DNA of 53,792 bases from a virus, in IMG/VR virus record IMGVR_UViG_3300025300_000015, positions 1 through 53,792 of that record; one strand, given 5' to 3'. Each line of letters opens with the position of its first letter. Within the stretch, counting starts at the first letter, position 1. The translations under genes were made by a program, and so were the position numbers. Shown one piece after another: positions 32,001 to 38,142 of the stretch. Below the pieces are notes generated by a model that was not told where the DNA came from, did no database searches, and worked only from the letters and a program-made list of their open reading frames with translations.

Positions 32001-32080
32001 GCAACATCAACTGACGGGTCCGACAGCAAACCCGTATAGGGAACTCTCTCCGAATATGGATCGAAGATGCCATTAGCCAC
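20063..32080 (-). CDS. Giant polyvalent internal virion protein (4005 aa)
   Basis: 4005-aa protein, more than a fifth of the window. Residues 1-220: four copies of an F-[FY]-EEVMG motif, a run of eight Lys, Pro-rich repeats and a 12-residue tandem repeat. About 390-480: hydrophobic helices. About 1185: HEIVH (HExxH) in a zinc-peptidase context. About 1510-1535: a VGFNPHKATFYYDK module typical of polyvalent proteins. About 1927: DRWMLRAFG module. About 2420-2650: class I SAM methyltransferase with MVDIGASEG at 2466. About 2700-3300: long helical repeats. About 3775-3800: hydrophobic span followed by five Asp. GTG 32080 overlaps the preceding stop. It is probably packaged and ejected into the host. 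Confidence 0.85.
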   Translation of the reverse strand: MANGIFDPYSERVPYTGLLSDPSVDVAVPEEEKETFTFEEVMGTKKKKKKKKETFSFEEVMGRPMVEPPAAAAAIAAPPPPPKPLRKPPAVPPPSELLRKPPAVVPPPERLREPPAVEPPPELLRKPPVEEAVAVEPAERETFTYEEVMGKKLPEPSVEKEVYSYEEVMGKKLPEVVEAEKPPVAPEVAEAEKPPVAPEVAEAEKPPVAPEVAEAEKPITARDTFRKVRQAKSDPDIWSRFPGVAKLAGLGPSLEKIDPKAIYRSVTGKSDPEQESKLKVQLRDVRQNIFDQLRTLGHSEDDADVMTDNQMRALNRAMGLHGDFDKPEIGTVEQMGRWGRNWKRMLPIVGQVDLAASMADTIVLAERIHEGYEPTQSELKDLRNRYEELTEEVVRGKGFGAGVVDLLAMLPAFGLEIAALRGRGARGRSLKPSLLVKQKRVIATLGSALAKTVALSAKGAATVMSVRTIQNGLQRLMPAMSFTEDDAGNLRALIIKPDKSILRAFGEGYTSTVSEILSEFSGKGAKNVLGVVWAKLPKETRERLVKIGIFRGWAEAQKAQGKVPKASRFKKLVEFAGWDGAAVEMGEERLNEFMMAPIDGYNRPEGKQLLTELIGFMIPGVAIQTTAMGLEKLFRPTPVDVERTRKTLQKRIDDPKTSPKHREVLSLVLEDLNRRGEDALANPEEGANKLKKEIELYELGEPSEAEQAKLDAEAQAKQQQQADEQARLDAEKARAGKAGQTGIEPDVVVSDITTPSTALAPSAEDIEAAGDAAAEDVVSTEELDRLSVGLPLGLQAEIDALPEEVSDQTAPVETEPLAPTDRVTEGGVRAIAKQHKEAPRKSLIRVTDADGNSHVGTLVKAEGGQAVVRTETDGKLLAFPLDTSTFRPVVDTADVRVGDVLDYGGEGRVGFRADQGEVVRIDEESGMPYVVEHTGRQLGIQPIDIKRHLRDGKEVMPEAEAVPEAAPAPAPFRNVEELLASVRESDPAAADAGLEYANAREARAVARRDAVAAAAKVVPAAKATPPPLPTAKVTPPPLSQEQIDAQKATEAGEAEPDTVVTPVDISSRGMLDREHDQLETLLKVIDPDAKVDRERGVATFRLKRSDGTAKTVHIAMVEEISGRGMGPHVQRAWDSFFRRYGRAPNAPRGVALPGVSMRMADTGEVIESDFVIAIGSNAEVSTIPHEIVHLAAATVLSESELDTLARRYAPEAANPEEGLATAIGNRAEAFQNDPLWRKVVEFFSRLIDTAMPTEAAAARNLMRDIESGRIFRRVESVDRAPSGSKFEAGGQASTYIFEVTDEFGNVREEAVRDVSMSRAKHRLNRELTSAAGADVRFISKSEPASFEETLTPPADLEEVGRPRKVKFDEETKTWPDGQFFPIGDRLNSVFLREELLSLVPSREELEGLDEGKKKGIWKNRKLDKGTRVGLRIDIPFFLRTGKYVIAIHAPRPTPNSYDFIARLKGPVTFSTPAIDAKARGVLFGGQIKSPFAVVTGVLDKTPINPEDVADIPDIDSWVPVGFNPHKATFYYDKRSGREVKSGTDAISIGNTVYTRSEDIEYGDRVVPTGEPSYEILQKAMEEPKGTEKEAGVSARFIRKVDAKNKQGDSVVMGGIPESKPTMPLDTWLQKVADAAGMPRRDVESLLEDYIGRHARGDTPENSARVLTTASDSGISFEEGKAIEAYDGARGRLGEEAAARLGGKRNKASVKSKINTAAESIYKTFHSRPVPDSEVRELAKKLAGEYAPETYEYYRRVVLAAEGAAHLAASGEHKMPFDKWQRAMQRKHGKKFVDAELYGMSNALLKRMTDVGATIPEMKEMTGSYERGEYAKDWYTDQYPGFLNLFGKKLIDFVLQALTVTSTNTTIKANTSLGLRSIDAVIKGRDPQGLMNTVANMLRDAMQGKRFGGNKLYNFYRALMGDTEAVVIDRWMLRAFGFTISEDNPKAAINSATMQQYQFIEAYIRQIARRTGATPVQVQSAIWTTHKGEHQIREGDALVDYVHDISDRIEKLYGKRLKGQHLRIAFWESYGLLTETNPERKIYGPAQVAVEATPNATTGVLPGMADATYEQRQEYTDDIRAAIKPHVDRYIEDLGLNMTLEFSGPGLFLGDRNPGFQLVFKTRAEGRSTLSRKLSPTHHKALRDLSAFLGYYLRQEAVAFHRPFYTTTKKRADGSEFRIDPQYKVKRKKDKKTGKITETSKFESGRVINDAEMDRLYDAVIKVFGEKSGNDVAIVPAADGVRLLNFSNTSNPVFHNLVEKAYNIAFPEGSVDIAMFRNVNGGYIANDWKVDTNGESYIKRIRRSGRPNVLRGLHGELSEAVTGVNTVYSSKHGWGNPGQFVSDIVEEADRIRIGELTGEFQETGVPEDVRERAGQRRERIRGETLEGDGRGYTNFFSDVTEGKRDKSKVPYDRVIPLGKRKSFSDDYDEHRGNFDDHIAKSIPGFADVQVMVGDAIARTYGDRDSSMVDIGASEGSLVKTITQRSDGNVRTLGVDPNVAMASFFRDHSTVPGSSYAMQAFATDEGWVEDDGTVITPWQPTEKYDVAHEAMVFQFISNTRNAQIREMKRILKPDGVAVVEEKVSFNPLNVKDRVKWDSNENHKNEYKEKYFDLETLKKKERDVLEREVEGMHELMVPQGELEATLRKHFKHVVMFWEAGNFKGYAASDSRIAVDRLVANIGDTNTEFTVGEATPHAAVEVQFEETPIRITKPLRRRAEAYKYAPGEPGVESGQIEKAVRRSKTRGPSKAIRTFIEEATGIRPDPDIEDLAEFYAQQVSKAELKYAKESAFKSGQKAVTKQAKDFVALTSTREELFDQVDALHPRLHSKLKADIHKAKSKADLSRIAKRMNKYWLQGHVSEPVAVLTGSDALAIALRGQRKGAEAAWRSGKAEGKGVAEAVTRELQKLIKQIKLINPKEHKKLLERLANARTPGQLEAVAKSMNRKYMQALTRGEAPGEMVMTAMEALRLAKRSESTGSHQGYRSGRVDLNASQIQLLEFANEHLPKHLRSRVMKSIIVNARTPSSRKRFVVAVNRMVERFEKQEAISFLKQQLKSFKRKGRKHRLESDIENRIDALMDGIDLVKRTPKTLTRLRKLMDAVRQQVSDSPLDGIVDSNALNIPDAMYTRAKEILSKDRTISQLSVDEVKSLGAAINTLLRQNADRQVLRTAIRERNKSEAGRAAMRNAEIAHPTKLGSKATSEEMPKLNSLKWFAWFSKTNWMNKVKLLVGDNNETHKILVDDLLEAENLRREYVHEAQTYLQRALKRIGYSPEKLEAVSGAYAKGRIVRKAKPFLEKNKIKIILPTATWGPTGTRVGELSLTPMEYASLLLHLADPSTRRELLRNPQQGLRIRSQATSAKRPIKLREGDMREIMRNAPADVVAVADAIQFDINGRLRNQLNEVWQRIFGYPLVTGESIYMPRRRYRGGRDDVDYAAQPESLLGGYVSERLDQQGIFLERGASNDPFVIDDALGEYFMYVQRTAAMAAKSEPIANAMRILNYKAPGKSGESFKQTVRDRLQRADTYFKSMEDHLRKFGGVDTTQPGVLSALIGKLIRPLHVANLGLKPYIWFYQMVSMNTAGQYIGRKHLYNPKNEGRLHPNRIKEEMVANSPLIRDRVEGGGHQIITAFARTNALRQFLGGENDNIFVRKSMQGILEADLIVIRAIWGAAKMEGRDKGLSGQELMDYTKKKAEFVINYSQPTWDTLTSSEQINYARQNQAVALVFGLFYSSQRDKNFNMNFDAALTARQEVREGKDPRAAYSKFAYNVAHTSFVSGFSVALIRRAYWWMFGLGLAAIGFGDDDDDFWADVFHDSITRTLGGSWIGVGDWVGYAYTGVKAFLETGEARDLAKGLRRNILAESVDRFVVGTVGETASMLWNADMLIRSFTDQENLTDKEKKKLANGAYLSKKIDQILTGTGMLGVPTPGIMAHARKFMPHTKPTRVSLYGNMAKAAKRRDKKSVRSRIAALKKMGASRSQLYSSIKNRKKNGMMDGDTADWLKNEVNLYY
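31428..31560 (-). repeat. 36-bp in-frame tandem repeat in the giant gene
   Basis: Three full copies and one partial copy of a 36-bp unit encode EAEKPPVAPEVA-type 12-residue repeats. The copies are almost identical at DNA level, so the expansion is recent. The repeat is in frame and coding. Confidence 0.9.
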
Positions 32081-34164
32081 TAGACAGTCTCAAATTGATT
32101 GGTATTGGAATTCCACCGGACCCTTTTGCCGTTGTACATCTTCTCGGCTCCATGAGTAATTCCGCTTTGGCCTCTATCCGGCACTTGCCCTGCTGGCTGC
32201 CGTCCTTGTGGCAACGCGAGTGACGAAGGAGGCTGCGATACGGATGCAGGCTCCCTAGCAAGAGGAGGCTCCCCTGTAGCCCCCGCTCCCCTAAGCAGGG
32301 CCGTAACTCCGGGAATAGGCGGCAGTCCGGTCTGATTCCCAATTTCTTGGTCCTTACTTACTGTTGCCGGGCTTATAGGTTGCCTGTCAGGTGGCCTGTC
32401 ATCGGTCTCGGCAGCAGCTTCCCCAGTAGGACGGACGTGCCGTAGAAAGCCCAAGAACTTCTGGACTTCTTCCGACTGGTCTCCATGCTCTAGGCTTTCA
32501 AAATTTTGTATCTCTCGGGTAATAACCCTGAGAATCCTTCTCTTATCGTTCTCATCGGTAGCCGAAGAAAGTTGATTGGCCCACCCTTGCAGGTCTTCCA
32601 TCTTCGCGGCTAATCCAGGATTCTCCGCTTCAACTTTTTTAATGGAAGATTCTCCCTCGATTCTCAATACAGTCTGGTTGTACAAGTCGGGGTACAATTC
32701 CCTGATACTCTGTCGCATTACAGCTTGCGCCTTTGGGTTATCTTCTTTTTCTATCGCTACATAGGCGTCCGTAAAACCCCTGAGCCTTGCAATTTTGTCT
32801 TTGGTCTTACTACTATCGATCAGATTGATTGCTGTGGTGCCTTCCTTTAACTGTTTCTGCAACGCTGCAATAGTCTTCTCCGCGTTGGGGAGGGCTACCC
32901 CTACGGCGTCCTTAAATACCTGATACTTAGCCTTTTCTTCTCTTTGTATTTGCTCCCATCTCTGGGCTGCCGCCTCACTAGTTTCCCTGTTTTGAGATTT
33001 CATTGCTTGCGCGACGGCATTTTTTTCGTCCAGCAACCTGTCGTAGCTTTGCTTCTCCATCTCAAGCCACTTCTGCCAGTGTTCAGGCCCAGCCTTTATC
33101 GTCGCCATCTCCCTTTCATGCGTCCGCCTGCCCGCAATCGCCTTGTCCACATTCGCTTGGTCCTCCACCATCGCCACATACTCGCCATACCGCATGCCTC
33201 TTTGCTTGGCGGTTTTGATGTCAAGCCTGCGTTGCTCAAGCTGTTCCGGCGTCTCTCTACCTGCCCCGGACCATCGTTTAACGCGACCGGAATCAGGAAG
33301 ACCAAAGGCTTGATCGGGGGGAACTTCCGCCAAACCCGGCCTCGCCTCGAAAATGCTTTGTCCGGCCTGTGGCTCGCCCTCAAACAGTCCACCCTCTGGC
33401 GCATCGGATCGTGGAATGCCTTCAAAAATGCTGGGGCCAGCTTCTACCTGTGCCGCAGCCTGCTGTTGCTGTTCCGGAGTTCTGTACAAACTCTCGCGGG
33501 AGAATGGCGTACCGGCTAGAGGCTCTGCCCCCGCCACCTCGCCGCCGGGAGGAGGGAATTGGACGCCAGTGCCGGGGCCAGTGCCGGGGAGTGGAGCCGG
33601 TGTGACGGCAGCGTCAGCCTGTTGTTGTATACCGGACTGCGGGACGACAGCGTCAGCCTGTTGCTGGGGTGGCTCACCGCGTAATGCTGCGAGCCTCTCC
33701 TTTACAGGGATTGATTGATCGACCTTTAGATGCTCCCATGTAGCCGCCGTATCACGCCCAGGCACTCCGATTGGGTTTGAATAGAATTTCTCCCTAGCGG
33801 TCTGTGGCTGCCCCGTCGGCACGGCAGCAGCACCAGCTTGGGGAGGTGTCCTGACCGGAGTCCTGTACAAATTCTCGCGGGCGGTAAGTTGCGGGCCTTG
33901 GGCTGTTGCTGCGGTTGGGGCAGCTATTGCTGCCGGGGGCTTCGTCTCCCTCTTGCGGAGCATCGGGGGAGGCCCACCTGCCGCTGACACACCCGGCCTC
34001 GGCGGGCCGACAGCCCGTTTAGCGACCTTTTTCGTAGCCTTGGGCGGGGTCTTTTTCTTTTTCTTGGCCAACAAGGATGACGCAACGCCCGTGGGTGGCA
34101 GGTCGAAGGCCCGGTTTCTTGGGGGCTGTTGATTGCTGCCGTAACGTGAATTATTGATTGCCAC
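32080..34164 (-). CDS. Disordered internal virion protein
   Basis: 694-aa protein directly upstream of the giant gene. The N-terminal 290 residues are low-complexity (Pro, Ala, Gln, Lys). They carry repeated short motifs: TARENLYRTP, TAREKFYSNP and SRESLYRTP, plus SIFEG/LFEGE/SIFEA. Residues about 300-560 are a long charged helical or coiled-coil region. The last 120 are Pro-rich and disordered again. Repeated linear motifs and the position next to the giant protein suggest a partner that binds or chaperones it inside the capsid. No enzyme motif. The stop overlaps the giant gene's GTG by 1 bp. Confidence 0.7.
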   Translation of the reverse strand: MAINNSRYGSNQQPPRNRAFDLPPTGVASSLLAKKKKKTPPKATKKVAKRAVGPPRPGVSAAGGPPPMLRKRETKPPAAIAAPTAATAQGPQLTARENLYRTPVRTPPQAGAAAVPTGQPQTAREKFYSNPIGVPGRDTAATWEHLKVDQSIPVKERLAALRGEPPQQQADAVVPQSGIQQQADAAVTPAPLPGTGPGTGVQFPPPGGEVAGAEPLAGTPFSRESLYRTPEQQQQAAAQVEAGPSIFEGIPRSDAPEGGLFEGEPQAGQSIFEARPGLAEVPPDQAFGLPDSGRVKRWSGAGRETPEQLEQRRLDIKTAKQRGMRYGEYVAMVEDQANVDKAIAGRRTHEREMATIKAGPEHWQKWLEMEKQSYDRLLDEKNAVAQAMKSQNRETSEAAAQRWEQIQREEKAKYQVFKDAVGVALPNAEKTIAALQKQLKEGTTAINLIDSSKTKDKIARLRGFTDAYVAIEKEDNPKAQAVMRQSIRELYPDLYNQTVLRIEGESSIKKVEAENPGLAAKMEDLQGWANQLSSATDENDKRRILRVITREIQNFESLEHGDQSEEVQKFLGFLRHVRPTGEAAAETDDRPPDRQPISPATVSKDQEIGNQTGLPPIPGVTALLRGAGATGEPPLAREPASVSQPPSSLALPQGRQPAGQVPDRGQSGITHGAEKMYNGKRVRWNSNTNQFETV

Positions 34165-34175
34165 GAGAGTACTCC

Positions 34176-35474
34176 TTAACTGGCACCGATGACCAGAGTT
34201 ATATTTCTGCCTAGATTTAGCGTCACATCCGCCATGTTGATCTGATCCAAGTCGATGTCAGGGGTAGCGGAATAAGTGAACTTGGCGTTCGGGTCGTTGA
34301 TAGTAACCGGACCCTTCACGGTAATCTTTTTGCTTATCGTCTTCGTACCCATGGTCCGGCTGTTGTCCAAGACGGCTTCGTCCGCCATGGTGATAAGGGC
34401 ATCGGTGCCGTGAGCATAAGAAGCCACCGAGTCCGTATTCAACCGCCCGGTGCCACGGAGAAGAATCGAAGAGGTGATGCCCCCGACCTTCTGGGTATAG
34501 ACTCCGGCATCAACGGTCACTCCGATGGTGCAAGTATGAGCGGTGCAGTAGCCTCCGGTCTGGACGACATTCGGCCCCTTAGTGGTTGTAGTTTGCACCG
34601 TGTCGCCCCCGATGGTCACATACGCATCACTGGCCTGATTGTCCAGATAGTTGATATTTATGTTGTCCACGCGGGATGTTCCGGTATTGCCGGGTTCAAC
34701 CCCAAGGCCGACGTTGCCCTTGTTGATGTATATGTCGGAAATTGCGGTCCCCTTCAAGGAAAGGCCGTATTGGCCCGTAGTGGGGGTGAATGTCCTATTG
34801 ATCTCCGGGTCCACATTGCTGCTGCCGATGTCGATCCAAGCCTGACCGGCTCCGGCAAAACGGAACACCTTGCCACTGGCTAGGGCAATCTTGAAATAAG
34901 CGTTGTCGGTCCCGCCGATTTGGCCGCTATAGCCCTCATCGACGACAAACTGAGTGTGTGCAGTGGTTTGGGCGGCACCGGTTCCGCTGCTGGTAAGTCC
35001 ATACAGTATTGACCCGGCACCGGCGGCAACGGTAACGGAGTCGGTGTCTGCGGCAATGACCTCGCCATCCCAGTTTTCTGCCTGATGCCAGACATTCGGA
35101 CCCGAGTTGCTGGTCGTAGCGGTGGAGGTCCCCCAAGTCGGGGTACTCGATCCGCTAGACGTGGTTGCGGCGACCCGGAACGGCACGCCAGCAGTTTTGG
35201 CGGTCAGGGTAAGGGCGATTGAAGTGTGGGACGCCGTAACCCGCTGCACAACCTCGCTGGGATCGTTGTTCCAGAGACTGGTGAAGTTGGCGAGAAGAAG
35301 AGATGTCGCGGGATCACTGGTTCCAACTTGCGTGTAAACCACTCGGCTGATCGACCCGTCCTCTCCTGTAGCCGAGATGTACCACTTTACTGCGCCTGAT
35401 CCGCGAGCAACTCCGGACCATGTATTAACCTGCTTTATCGCAGGAGCGTTACCTACAAACTTTTTAACAGCCAT
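34176..35474 (-). CDS. Beta-rich virion surface protein
   Basis: 432-aa Ser/Thr/Gly-rich protein with alternating hydrophobic residues throughout and very few Lys or Glu, as in tail-fibre or capsid-decorating beta proteins. An N-terminal region of about 110 residues carries a TASHTSIALTLTAKTAGVPF segment, common in environmental phage and planctomycete surface proteins (recognition from memory). The rest reads like a beta-helix or stacked repeats (GPNVVQTGGYCTAHTCTIGV). ATG 35474 has AAGGCAAGGATG upstream. It lies 11 bp before the internal virion protein gene. Confidence 0.65.
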   Translation of the reverse strand: MAVKKFVGNAPAIKQVNTWSGVARGSGAVKWYISATGEDGSISRVVYTQVGTSDPATSLLLANFTSLWNNDPSEVVQRVTASHTSIALTLTAKTAGVPFRVAATTSSGSSTPTWGTSTATTSNSGPNVWHQAENWDGEVIAADTDSVTVAAGAGSILYGLTSSGTGAAQTTAHTQFVVDEGYSGQIGGTDNAYFKIALASGKVFRFAGAGQAWIDIGSSNVDPEINRTFTPTTGQYGLSLKGTAISDIYINKGNVGLGVEPGNTGTSRVDNININYLDNQASDAYVTIGGDTVQTTTTKGPNVVQTGGYCTAHTCTIGVTVDAGVYTQKVGGITSSILLRGTGRLNTDSVASYAHGTDALITMADEAVLDNSRTMGTKTISKKITVKGPVTINDPNAKFTYSATPDIDLDQINMADVTLNLGRNITLVIGAS

Positions 35475-35550
35475 TATTAGGCATCCTTGCCTTGAATTTT
35501 GAGTTCCCTATTGCATAGTAGCATCACAACATCGTGGTTGTCGCCGTTAT

Positions 35551-35868
35551 TCACCGATACGGCAAAAGTCGGTTCAGCTTCTTTTGCCGCTTGCGGCATC
35601 CGCCGCACTTCTTGATCCCCATTTTCGACGTGACCTTGGCTATGCTGTCGCCAAGACCTCTGGATGGCACGTCTGGCACAGAAATCTTAGACTGCCCCGC
35701 ATCCCCAATCCAGTGCTTGGCACTGACCTTCTCAAAATCCTCTTGGGTCATCCAGAACCAGTCCCCGGCGGAATCGAATGCCTTGTCTCGTACATCGGAC
35801 AAGAAGTCCGAGCGGTGCCGAGGTGCTGCTTCGACGTGAGCCTTCCACGATAATCGGATCTTGTCCAT
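35551..35868 (-). CDS. Conserved small protein with C-terminal CGGC motif
   Basis: 105-aa protein. The N-terminal half is helical; the end is GLGDSIAKVTSKMGIKKCGG followed by CRKRQKKLNRLLP. This C-terminal CxxC module (GxGDxIAKxxxxxGIKxCGGCxxR) is familiar from small proteins in the tail region of many phages; that is recollection, not a search. It may bind metal or form a disulfide. ATG 35868 follows ATAGGAGATATA. Function unknown. Confidence 0.75.
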   Translation of the reverse strand: MDKIRLSWKAHVEAAPRHRSDFLSDVRDKAFDSAGDWFWMTQEDFEKVSAKHWIGDAGQSKISVPDVPSRGLGDSIAKVTSKMGIKKCGGCRKRQKKLNRLLPYR

Positions 35869-35876
35869 TATATCTC

Positions 35877-36284
35877 CTATCTGAACGGATCTTCCCCTTT
35901 CTCTACAATACCCTTGACATCTATGGTCGATACCAGCATATTACCGCCACAGGCATACAGAACGCGGTAAACCCCCTGCGGCTCCCAATGCGGGCCAAAT
36001 CCAGCCCAGATGTAGTCGTCTAAAGCACAGTGGTCGCATGCAATCTGGAGTATCCATCCGCATTCGTGCTGGTTTGACCTCCGGACGCGAGTGAAGAAGT
36101 GGTTAAGACCCTTGCTATCGAACCTGTTTTGGCTCGGGTTATCGATACGGTATGTGCATCTGGTTTCGTCGTAGTCCCGGAGAATGCCGTTCCAGTCATG
36201 ATTCCCACCCCCGTCGCAATCGGAACAGGTAGACAGCCCGGAAATGTCAACCAAGAGCCGCAGGGGGAAATCGCAACATGCCAT
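35877..36284 (-). CDS. Cys-rich structural protein
   Basis: 135-aa protein with nine Cys in pairs (CC at 3-4, CSDC at about 20-23, CDHC at about 83-86) and many aromatic residues. It has no signal peptide. It follows a larger Cys-rich gene with similar composition, and may be a separate knob or lid of the same surface structure. ATG 36284 has GAGG upstream. The two Cys-rich genes stand out against the neighbouring structural genes, which have few Cys. Confidence 0.6.
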   Translation of the reverse strand: MACCDFPLRLLVDISGLSTCSDCDGGGNHDWNGILRDYDETRCTYRIDNPSQNRFDSKGLNHFFTRVRRSNQHECGWILQIACDHCALDDYIWAGFGPHWEPQGVYRVLYACGGNMLVSTIDVKGIVEKGEDPFR

Positions 36285-36325
36285 CGGTAAATCGCCTCAG
36301 TCGCTGCTACACGCACGCCCGGTGT

Positions 36326-37378
36326 TCAGTCGTCGCACACTACCTTTCCGCTGCCTGAGTCGGGCCTGAAATCGGTGGTATATCTGAACGAGACGTTGCC
36401 AGAATGTCCAGCACAATTGCAGATCCCCACGATATTTACAGATGTCCAATTTGATGGCTTGGGGGGGCAGTTTGAGTGACCTGCACAAGCACTATCAGAT
36501 GGGTAAAAAGGTTCGTCGTCGTCGTCACTGAGTACCGGCCCCAACTCTGCCGCTGCGGGGTAAGTGACTCCATCTCTGTAAAACCACCTGCCGTCCCCGT
36601 TTCCCAAATCTACGCAGAGTATATGTGCTTCAGGGCTGACACTGAATGCTGGGTCCCTAGTGAGGTCTTTGGTTGGGTTGGTTGCCCATATACAATCGAC
36701 CCCATGCGAGTCCACGACCGCCATCACGCCGTTGAGTGTTGCGCACGAACCGCTAAAGCCCGATACCTCGAATATCCAGCCCGCATAGGTGGATGTGGGG
36801 AGGCTGCCGCATGCTTCACATTCCGCCGCAGTCGGACAGGCAGACGCGACGTACTCGTTGCAGATGCACCCTTGGGGGGATAGCTTGGTTAGTGTTATTT
36901 CCGCCGGGCCAGTGGCGCATCCTCCAGTCCTCCGTATCGGACTCGCTTCGGGAATACTGCTGTTGCTCTCTCCTTCCCATAACACAATATTGTCCCCGGA
37001 CGTTGCACATTCAAGCCTGACGAAGGTTTGGAACGTGGTTATAGACATGTCTCCGCCTGCACCCGGCGTAGACCCAGCCAAAGCCTTGCCATGGGTAGTA
37101 AACCCCGAGATTTCCCCTCCGTTACGACCGAGTGTGTAGCTGCAATGATCCCAGTAAGGGAACCTGAGTTCCCCTACTACCGGAATCACCTCGGGAATAT
37201 CCGGCCTGAAAACTCCGTCCCAAGCGTTGAGGGTTTTTGTGTTAACGGTGGGGCCAGCGGTACAGCTACCGCAACCCGTTACAGGAAAAAGCGTGTTGTG
37301 AAAGTCGTCTATCGAGTAGCACGGGTGAATACACCCGACCGGCGGATGCCCGTATGTGAATGACTGGGTTAATGTCAA
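36326..37378 (-). CDS. Cys-rich virion surface protein
   Basis: 350-aa protein, Gly/Ser/Asp-rich with more than 20 Cys, often in close pairs (CGSC, CNEYVASAC, CEAC, CNC). Disulfides or metal sites probably stabilise an exposed beta structure, such as a tail fibre or adhesin. The likely start is TTG 37378 with GAGGTGAAAA upstream, 8 bp after the preceding stop. A copy of the GGGAA...TTCCC palindrome (37158-37173) lies within the coding region. No enzymatic motif is seen. Confidence 0.6.
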   Translation of the reverse strand: MTLTQSFTYGHPPVGCIHPCYSIDDFHNTLFPVTGCGSCTAGPTVNTKTLNAWDGVFRPDIPEVIPVVGELRFPYWDHCSYTLGRNGGEISGFTTHGKALAGSTPGAGGDMSITTFQTFVRLECATSGDNIVLWEGESNSSIPEASPIRRTGGCATGPAEITLTKLSPQGCICNEYVASACPTAAECEACGSLPTSTYAGWIFEVSGFSGSCATLNGVMAVVDSHGVDCIWATNPTKDLTRDPAFSVSPEAHILCVDLGNGDGRWFYRDGVTYPAAAELGPVLSDDDDEPFYPSDSACAGHSNCPPKPSNWTSVNIVGICNCAGHSGNVSFRYTTDFRPDSGSGKVVCDD

Positions 37379-37386
37379 TTTTCACC

Positions 37387-38142
37387 TCAACCGTGACATG
37401 TGCCGAGATGATATCCGGGCATATTAAAGCAATAAAGCACTGTACCTAGTTGAACAAGCTTGTTCATCAACACTATGGAGTTTTGTTCCGACTGGGGATT
37501 ATTGGGATTTTCTGTCCCCACATGACCATGATCATCCATGGGACCCCAGCCAACAGGCTGGTAGTTCGGAGGATACTGATTCTGCTTGATATTGGCCCCG
37601 AAAATCCAGTGCTGCTCGGCCTCGCATACTTCTGAGTCTTGCTTGTGTAGCAATTCCCGCACATTGAAAGCCGCGCCGAACGCCAAGTTCATGTTTCCTT
37701 CTGATGGTACTTGATATTCGCGGCCATGTTCCATATCAAGTACCGCTAGGTACGACCCGGCACCTAAATCCCCCTCGGGGTCGTCTTCGCCCGTCCCAGA
37801 ATCGAATGATTCGGCTTTCAACTGCACTTCTTCCCACGCATAAAGCCATTGGTAATTGTGTACCCTGCCACCAACTTTTATATACCGGTCGCACTTGCCG
37901 TCAGGTCCGGGAATGCCTTCAAGTCCGGGAACAACTGCCTTCTGGGAGCCGATTATTTTGGCCGGGAAAACTTCCGGCTGTTCAGGCGTAAAATCTTCAG
38001 CAGTATCTTTAGCAATGGTTACCCATCCCGGACCCTGACTCACCCCCGGACCATTAAATGCGCGGGGAACAGTAGAGAGCATTTCTCTCAGGTAATCTCG
38101 AAGAGTCTCGCCAGATTCTGGTTCTCGATAGAAGTCGGCCAT
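37387..38142 (-). CDS. Structural protein of the tail region, unknown
   Basis: 251-aa protein in the minus-strand structural block. It has a helical N-terminus (GETLRDYLREMLSTV), a beta-rich middle (YIKVGGRVHNYQWLYAWEEV), and a C-terminal helix preceded by a GPMDDHGHVGTENP loop. Its start overlaps the preceding stop (TAATG). Layout and position suggest a baseplate, stopper or fibre-attachment protein, but no family is recognised. Confidence 0.6.
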   Translation of the reverse strand: MADFYREPESGETLRDYLREMLSTVPRAFNGPGVSQGPGWVTIAKDTAEDFTPEQPEVFPAKIIGSQKAVVPGLEGIPGPDGKCDRYIKVGGRVHNYQWLYAWEEVQLKAESFDSGTGEDDPEGDLGAGSYLAVLDMEHGREYQVPSEGNMNLAFGAAFNVRELLHKQDSEVCEAEQHWIFGANIKQNQYPPNYQPVGWGPMDDHGHVGTENPNNPQSEQNSIVLMNKLVQLGTVLYCFNMPGYHLGTCHG

